Assembly: GCF_004138205.1 (NCBI RefSeq)
Contig: NZ_RXNQ01000007.1
Coordinates: 54,201 to 118,200, forward strand
From: Pedobacter sp. SYP-B3415
GTDB taxonomy: Bacteria > Bacteroidota > Bacteroidia > Sphingobacteriales > Sphingobacteriaceae
Length of the DNA stretch: 64,000 nucleotides
Reading direction: 5' to 3'
Shown here: one piece after another, positions 59,765-64,000 of the stretch
How the letters are laid out: each line of letters begins with the position of its first letter
Numbering within the stretch: the stretch's first letter is position 1
Position numbers and translations under genes: made by a program
The notes under the pieces: generated by a model
Seen by the model: the letters and a program-made list of their open reading frames with translations, nothing else
Databases searched by the model: none
Told to the model about the DNA's origin: nothing

Positions 59765-60295
59765 ATGGAAGATTACTTTGCTTTTTACGGACTGCCGGTC
59801 GTTTTCAACCTGGATGCTGCCGCTGTAAAAACGAAATTTTTTGAGCTGAGCCGCAAATACCATCCCGACTTTTTTGCTAATGAAAGTGCAGAGAAGCAGG
59901 ATGAGGTGCTGCACCTCAGTACGCTGAATACAAATGCCTATAAAACGCTGAGCGATCCCGCCCGGCGTTTGGCATATCTGCTGGAGCTAAAAGGGGTCCT
60001 TGTTGCTAATGAGAATTACGTGCTTCCGCAAACTTTCCTGATGGATATGATGGAAATAAACGAAGCTATTATGGACCTTCAGTTTGATCCGGATGCCGAA
60101 AAGGTAGTAAGTATCCGTACCCAGGTAGCCGGGATTGAAGAGGAGATGACTGGCGAGCTCCAGACGCTTACGCAGCGGTACGACGCGTCGGCCGATGCGA
60201 ATGAGCAAAACGCACTGCTTCAATCGATCAAAGACAGCCATTACCGGCTAAAGTACCTGGTGCGTATGAAAGAGAACCTTGCAAAACTTGCGTAG
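59765..60295 (+). CDS. hscB: Fe-S co-chaperone HscB
   Basis: A 176-residue J-type co-chaperone. The J domain (about residues 1-75) has FELSRKYHPDFF with the HPD motif; the C-terminal domain (about 80-176) is the three-helix IscU-binding bundle (FLMDMMEINEAIMDLQ). It directs HscA to IscU during Fe-S cluster transfer. The start at 59765 is 1 nt after the rseP stop, so it is translationally coupled. The rest of the isc set is elsewhere; iscX and fdx lie at 19 kb. Confidence 0.93.
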   Translation: MEDYFAFYGLPVVFNLDAAAVKTKFFELSRKYHPDFFANESAEKQDEVLHLSTLNTNAYKTLSDPARRLAYLLELKGVLVANENYVLPQTFLMDMMEINEAIMDLQFDPDAEKVVSIRTQVAGIEEEMTGELQTLTQRYDASADANEQNALLQSIKDSHYRLKYLVRMKENLAKLA

Positions 60296-60326
60296 CCGGC
60301 AACCGGCAGTGTGAAAAGAAAATAGG

Positions 60327-60463
60327 GAGAAAAGAAAAAAGATGAAAGACCGTGGCGCAGAGCCTGGAGTCTATCCTCCGGCAACGGGCGAAACAGCCTA
60401 CCAGGCTATAATCAGCTGAAAGAACAGGCGCGTCTCACTACTCATATCTCCAGTCTTCCCTCA
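60327..60463 (+). repeat. Repeat-family fragments between hscB and the LruC gene
   Basis: 60327-60364 is related to the 45-bp word seen at 47066 and 47996 (GAAAGACCG-GGCGCAGA). Around 60431-60456 the words GTCTCACTACTCATATCTCC resemble arms of the 120-bp tandem repeat. No gene seen between 60296 and 60511. Confidence 0.5.
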
Positions 60464-60511
60464 TCTACGCACTGCCTTTTCCTACGCCATACGTGCTGAT
60501 CATGTACAAAT

Positions 60512-60548
60512 AAAAAAATCCCCGGGCAATCTGCCCGGGGATTTTTTT
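60512..60548. terminator. Strong bidirectional terminator between hscB and the LruC gene
   Basis: AAAAAAATCCCCGGGC (60512-60527) and GCCCGGGGATTTTTTT (60533-60548) form a 16-bp perfect stem around AATCT, with T-runs on both strands. It serves both convergent genes. Confidence 0.92.
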
Positions 60549-60562
60549 TGGCTCTATTGAAA

Positions 60563-62698
60563 CTATTTAAAGAGGTTGCTGTCGTTGCGGTATCCGGCTG
60601 CGGTCGAAATATACCAGTCAGTGAACTGTGTGCCGCCTGATTTTGCCCATGCATCAAAGTTCAGATAGGCTGTTTTGATCGACTTCGCTTCTGTAGGGTA
60701 GGCAAAGGCATCAGGGAAATTCAGTGCCCATGGCGCGTTGTTGGCATCCATGTAATAACGGTTGCTTGCCGGAACGCTGTTATCAGCACCTGTGCGGAAC
60801 AGAGTCTTGTCGGCTTTGTCGGTCGGCGCATAGTTTGACAGGTGAACCTCGTAACCGCGGCGTTTGTTGCTGATCAGGAACGGGTTGATAGCTGTATTTA
60901 CCAGCGTTCCCTGTGCAACTGGTGAGGTAAACAGAACGGTTACGTCAACCTGGGTGCCCGCAACTTTTGCTTTGCCGGGAACCGTGTTCACCTGTGGCGT
61001 GCCGTCTGCATTTTTCAGCAGGTTCTCGTGGTTGTCAAAAGGAATGATAACCGCTTTTGCCTGTCCGGCTTCAACACCATTTGCTGCGAGGCTAATGTAT
61101 CCGTTTTTAAGGTTTTGACCAGTAACTGATGTAACTGCGCTTGCTGCAACCGGAAGCTGTACACCGAATCCGTTGTTGTAATCGGCACCGGCAGCAACGG
61201 GAAGGTATGAGCCGGTCATTTCCACAACATTATTGGCAGCATTGCTTACATATTTGTAACGGTAATTAACAACCAGGTCATTTACATCGAAGTCGCCGGT
61301 ATTTGGCCAGTTATCTTCGAACGCCAGGGTAGCCCAACCGGTTTTAGACGGATAGTAGCTGGTATAAGCACGTGTTGGGTCGTTCGGGAACTCGTCGGCA
61401 GTGTCGTCTACACCATCGTTATCACTGTCTACACGGGTATCAATGGTGGATACATTTGTTTTTGAAACAGCTGTTGAAGGCGTTGCGGTGGCATAAACGA
61501 CCAGGTCGTTGAAGTCGTTGTCAGATCCGCTTCCGGCTGTACGGTTAACGTCTTCAAAACCGAGAACGAACAAGTCATGCTGGTCATCATACAGCATTAC
61601 AGAGTGTTTGCGCAGGGCAGTTGTCGATTCAGGGTTGAATTTTGAATCTGTATAAAATTTCGTGTTACCGGTTTGAATACCGTTGCTGGTCCATGCATTT
61701 TGAATCAATACAAGCGCGATGGTTGTGCCGGCATTAAATTTACCAAGGCTTACTTTGTTACCGGGTTTTAGTCCGCCGCCCGAGCCATAAGCAGAAGCGT
61801 TAGGGAATACCATAGTTACCTTGTCGATTGCGTTTTCAAGCGTAGAACCGGTTGCCTGCGAGGGTGGATTATTGGTTGGATAGCTGTACCAGCCAAGTGT
61901 GTTTTTGTAGTCAGCACCTTCAGAAACAAAAGTGATAAAGATCTCGGTGTTATTCTGGGTAACCACGATGTTTGATTGCGCAGTGCTGGTTAAATACTCA
62001 GGATGCGTTTGTGTAAGGGGTTTGCCTTCAGGCAGAGAGGCGTTGATATAAGAAAGCAAGCTCGCATCAATATCGTCTGATGTGCCAAGCAGGTATTTCG
62101 GACGACCAAGGGCGAACGGAAACTCTGTGGTATTTACGATTGCGCCTGCAGAGCTGGTGTATGGCGAAGGATAAACATAGTCCGTTCCGAGGATACCGGC
62201 AATGATGTTGCCTTGTTTGCCGGTCATGGTTGCGCCGGTAGCGGTATTTGCTTCGTTGCTGATTACAACATCGCCGCTAAGGCCGTCGGCACCACCGATC
62301 ACCATGCTGATTGATGATTTGTTTTTAATAACAGATTTTACCTTGTTCAGCAGGCCGGTATATTTTGGTAATACGGCAACAGAATCGAGGTAGTTAGGAA
62401 CATCCACCGTGCCGCGAACATGACCGGATGCATCACTTACGCCTTTAAAGAAGATCTTATCAGCATTATCTGTAGCGGTTACGCTTACAAGCGCACCTTT
62501 GATCGGCTGGTTGTTGTTGCTAAGCAGGCGGATATCGAACTGAACCTGTCTTGACGTCTGATAACTAAAGGTAGAAGGTACATTGCTGCCGGTTTGTTCA
62601 GGTTCAGGAGCGGTAATACCGTCTGACTTTTTACAGCCTGAAATAAGGCCGCCGATGAGCAAAAGGGCAAGTGCGGATTTTTGTAGTGTTTTTTTCAT
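60563..62698 (-). CDS. LruC-domain lipoprotein
   Basis: A 711-residue lipoprotein (lipobox ISGC, Cys about residue 22; start 62698 by signal peptide). After an Ig-like region with TFSYQTSRQVQFDIRLL, it has a DUF4114-like segment (ALVLIQNAW, FVLGFEDVNRTAGSGSDNDFNDLVVYA) and the LruC domain (WATLAFEDNWPNTGDFDVNDLVVNYRYKY ...), with acidic DxDxDG loops (DSDNDGVDDTADEFP) suggesting calcium binding. LruC proteins were named from Leptospira and are widespread in Bacteroidota as surface or secreted proteins of unknown role. A longer frame to 62743 lacks a signal. Confidence 0.9.
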   Translation of the reverse strand: MKKTLQKSALALLLIGGLISGCKKSDGITAPEPEQTGSNVPSTFSYQTSRQVQFDIRLLSNNNQPIKGALVSVTATDNADKIFFKGVSDASGHVRGTVDVPNYLDSVAVLPKYTGLLNKVKSVIKNKSSISMVIGGADGLSGDVVISNEANTATGATMTGKQGNIIAGILGTDYVYPSPYTSSAGAIVNTTEFPFALGRPKYLLGTSDDIDASLLSYINASLPEGKPLTQTHPEYLTSTAQSNIVVTQNNTEIFITFVSEGADYKNTLGWYSYPTNNPPSQATGSTLENAIDKVTMVFPNASAYGSGGGLKPGNKVSLGKFNAGTTIALVLIQNAWTSNGIQTGNTKFYTDSKFNPESTTALRKHSVMLYDDQHDLFVLGFEDVNRTAGSGSDNDFNDLVVYATATPSTAVSKTNVSTIDTRVDSDNDGVDDTADEFPNDPTRAYTSYYPSKTGWATLAFEDNWPNTGDFDVNDLVVNYRYKYVSNAANNVVEMTGSYLPVAAGADYNNGFGVQLPVAASAVTSVTGQNLKNGYISLAANGVEAGQAKAVIIPFDNHENLLKNADGTPQVNTVPGKAKVAGTQVDVTVLFTSPVAQGTLVNTAINPFLISNKRRGYEVHLSNYAPTDKADKTLFRTGADNSVPASNRYYMDANNAPWALNFPDAFAYPTEAKSIKTAYLNFDAWAKSGGTQFTDWYISTAAGYRNDSNLFK

Positions 62699-62743
62699 GT
62701 TGTTTAAAATGTTGTTTTCACCAGCTGTCACCAGGCCATTCAA

Positions 62744-63128
62744 TAGGGATGTTTTTTAACGAGTGGTATTCCGACTCAAACATGTGTTAAAGAAGGCTGC
62801 GGTTTGCTGCGCTGCAAAACTATATGAAACAATAGTGCCCTGGCTGGCGCACCGAGCCAGGTCCCGGCGAATGGGAGGGATGTCCCGGCGGGCGCCTTGA
62901 TGGTACAGGCAAGCGGCGTGAATATGTGTAATGACTTCCACACTGCTGCTGCGCAGGATTGGGGAACTGTGGAACACGAATTCCCCGGTTCCCCAGGCCG
63001 GGATGTAACAGCAATCAGCTATTTGAGACAGCAGGATGGATGCTGAGCAGGGTCGGCTGAACGTCAAAAGCGCAAAAGCATTTCAGGCTGCGCTGATTTG
63101 TGACTATTTTGCGGGAAAATCAACATTC
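62744..63128. other. Gap with inverted repeats and a possible LruC promoter
   Basis: No gene seen. TAGTTTTG (minus, 62822-62815) matches TAnnTTTG and could drive the LruC gene with a ~110-nt leader. Inverted pairs CCTGGCT/AGCCAGG (62839-62845, 62855-62861) and GGGGAAC/GTTCCCC (62961-62967, 62988-62994) lie upstream of it. Confidence 0.4.
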
Positions 63129-63413
63129 ATGGGAAACACCATCAATCTTTTTCGCAAAGTTGCCGTGCTGGAAGGGATCTCTTACCTGCTGCTTCTTTTT
63201 GTAGCCATGCCCTTAAAATATTTTGCGGACATGCCACTGGCCGTCAAGTACACTGGCTGGGCACACGGACTGCTGTTTGTGTTGTATGTCGCGCTGCTGA
63301 TTATGGCCTGGTCGGAAAAGAAATGGTCGTTCGGTAAAGCGCTTCTGTTTTTTGTGTCTTCACTGCTGCCTTTTGCGCCTTTCTGGGTTGATAAGAAATT
63401 GAAGCATGAATAA
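63129..63413 (+). CDS. DUF3817 family membrane protein
   Basis: A 94-residue protein with three helices and the family hallmarks FRKVAVLEGISYLLLLFVAMPLKYFADMPLAVKYTGWAHGLLFVLYVALL and a basic end WVDKKLKHE. DUF3817 proteins are widespread small membrane proteins of unknown role. Start at 63129 gives the usual family N-terminus; the longer frame from 63036 is discarded. Confidence 0.88.
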   Translation: MGNTINLFRKVAVLEGISYLLLLFVAMPLKYFADMPLAVKYTGWAHGLLFVLYVALLIMAWSEKKWSFGKALLFFVSSLLPFAPFWVDKKLKHE

Positions 63414-63578
63414 TTGGTTGGTAAATCTGTAGTTCGTCTTTCGAGTATCGTATTTCGACCAGCGCCTAACGAGTGAACGACCTGGGCGAATGCAAGGGGC
63501 CTTGTACGTGCAAGTTTATATTAGTCTGTTGGTGTTAGTATAACGCATACCCCTCAATGACGCTGGGTGAGCCACGAG

Positions 63579-64000
63579 CCATGAATCAGTGTTGTCCGGT
63601 AAAAATTGGCTGAATGAAATAAGATCGTTCTGAACGGTCTTAAAGCAGTATTGGCCTAAGTCTTCTGAATCAAGCCCCCTGTATTCTATGTCTGCGGGTT
63701 TTACGTACAGCCCGCGGTTTTGATAACGGTTTTGCCCGCTTACTGCCACTGATAGGTGCGGACCGGCCTTGTATCTTCTCGCCGCAGAAAAGTATTAAAA
63801 GTCTTGCACTGTTTTAAGGAGGTCGGGAGGAACCAAGGAGGGGAACCAGCCCGGAACGGAATGATGCAGGGGCAATCCGGGCCTTTTCCCGCCGCCGTCG
63901 GACTTTTGATGCTTTTATGCAAGAAGAGATACACAGCCGGAGCGGTTTGTTCGTCTCTTTTATGTTATTTCAAATGGTACGAACGCTTTCGGCTATGCCT
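63579..64000 (+). repeat. Dispersed element, copy B (runs off the window)
   Basis: Blocks 63579-63846 and 63877-64000 match copy A (47217-47483 and 47573-47696) in the same orientation. The link between blocks is 30 nt here and 89 nt in copy A. The copy continues beyond the window. The preceding 63414-63578 holds no gene. Confidence 0.8.

Noticed and set aside
1..64000. tRNA, rRNA, tmRNA or known riboswitch
   Set aside because: Reading the intergenic spaces I found no tRNA arms, rRNA segments or familiar aptamer signatures; a dedicated covariance-model scan was not possible here.

Overview
The window comes from a Bacteroidota chromosome, most likely the family Sphingobacteriaceae (Pedobacter/Mucilaginibacter/Arcticibacter type). 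The evidence is: TAnnTTTG promoter boxes lying only a few bases before many start codons; almost no Shine-Dalgarno sequences; gldC; a LruC-domain protein; a BatA-type protein; DUF4199 and DUF3810 proteins; a SusC-like CarboxypepD_reg/plug segment; and a CcmE of the Cys-type. I see no rRNA, tRNA, CRISPR array or intact transposase. Nearly all the sequence is ordinary chromosomal coding DNA, with a few repeat-rich intergenic stretches.

Layout. 1-5.3 kb: end of an MFS transporter, DUF3810 protein and dihydroorotase (minus), then a divergent RNA helicase/gldC operon. 5.5-9.3 kb: MGMT, cytochrome c maturation genes ccmB-ccmC-ccmD, glutamate dehydrogenase. 9.3-10.3 kb: a Xre/RES toxin-antitoxin pair with twin palindromic operators. 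10.3-14.5 kb: a small unknown protein and a three-gene operon of exported proteins of unknown function. 14.6-21.3 kb: msrA, ccmE-ccmF, DUF2520 protein, ferredoxin-iscX-kdsC, a Spy-like protein, maf. 21.4-25.2 kb: NatAB-type ABC exporter, a six-unit tandem repeat, a Ppx/GppA phosphatase. 25.3-31 kb: grpE-dnaJ, ftsE with a small protein, LuxC-type reductase, 4Fe-4S ferredoxin, universal stress protein, NlpC/P60 hydrolase. 31-36.8 kb: a giant alpha-2-macroglobulin protein carrying an embedded TonB-plug segment. 36.8-45.4 kb (minus): a complete histidine operon hisG-D-C-B-H-A-F-IE plus a WD40 gene, preceded by a promoter and an 18-codon leader peptide with five His codons, and interrupted by a two-unit copy of the 120-bp repeat. 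45.4-60.3 kb: L,D-transpeptidase, 1.2 kb of repeat debris, then a long run of co-directional genes (BatA-like protein, catalytically dead dihydroorotase, two glycosyltransferases, GH3 protein, dxr, rseP, hscB). 60.5-64 kb: LruC lipoprotein (minus), DUF3817 protein, and a second copy of a dispersed repeat running off the window.

The genes serve core metabolism (histidine, pyrimidine, isoprenoid, glutamate), haem/c-type cytochrome and Fe-S assembly, protein folding and envelope maintenance. The observations most worth following up are the his leader peptide, the oriented 107-122 bp tandem repeats sitting just upstream of start codons, the A2M/plug fusion, the dead dihydroorotase paralogue and the promoter architecture that implies many leaderless mRNAs.
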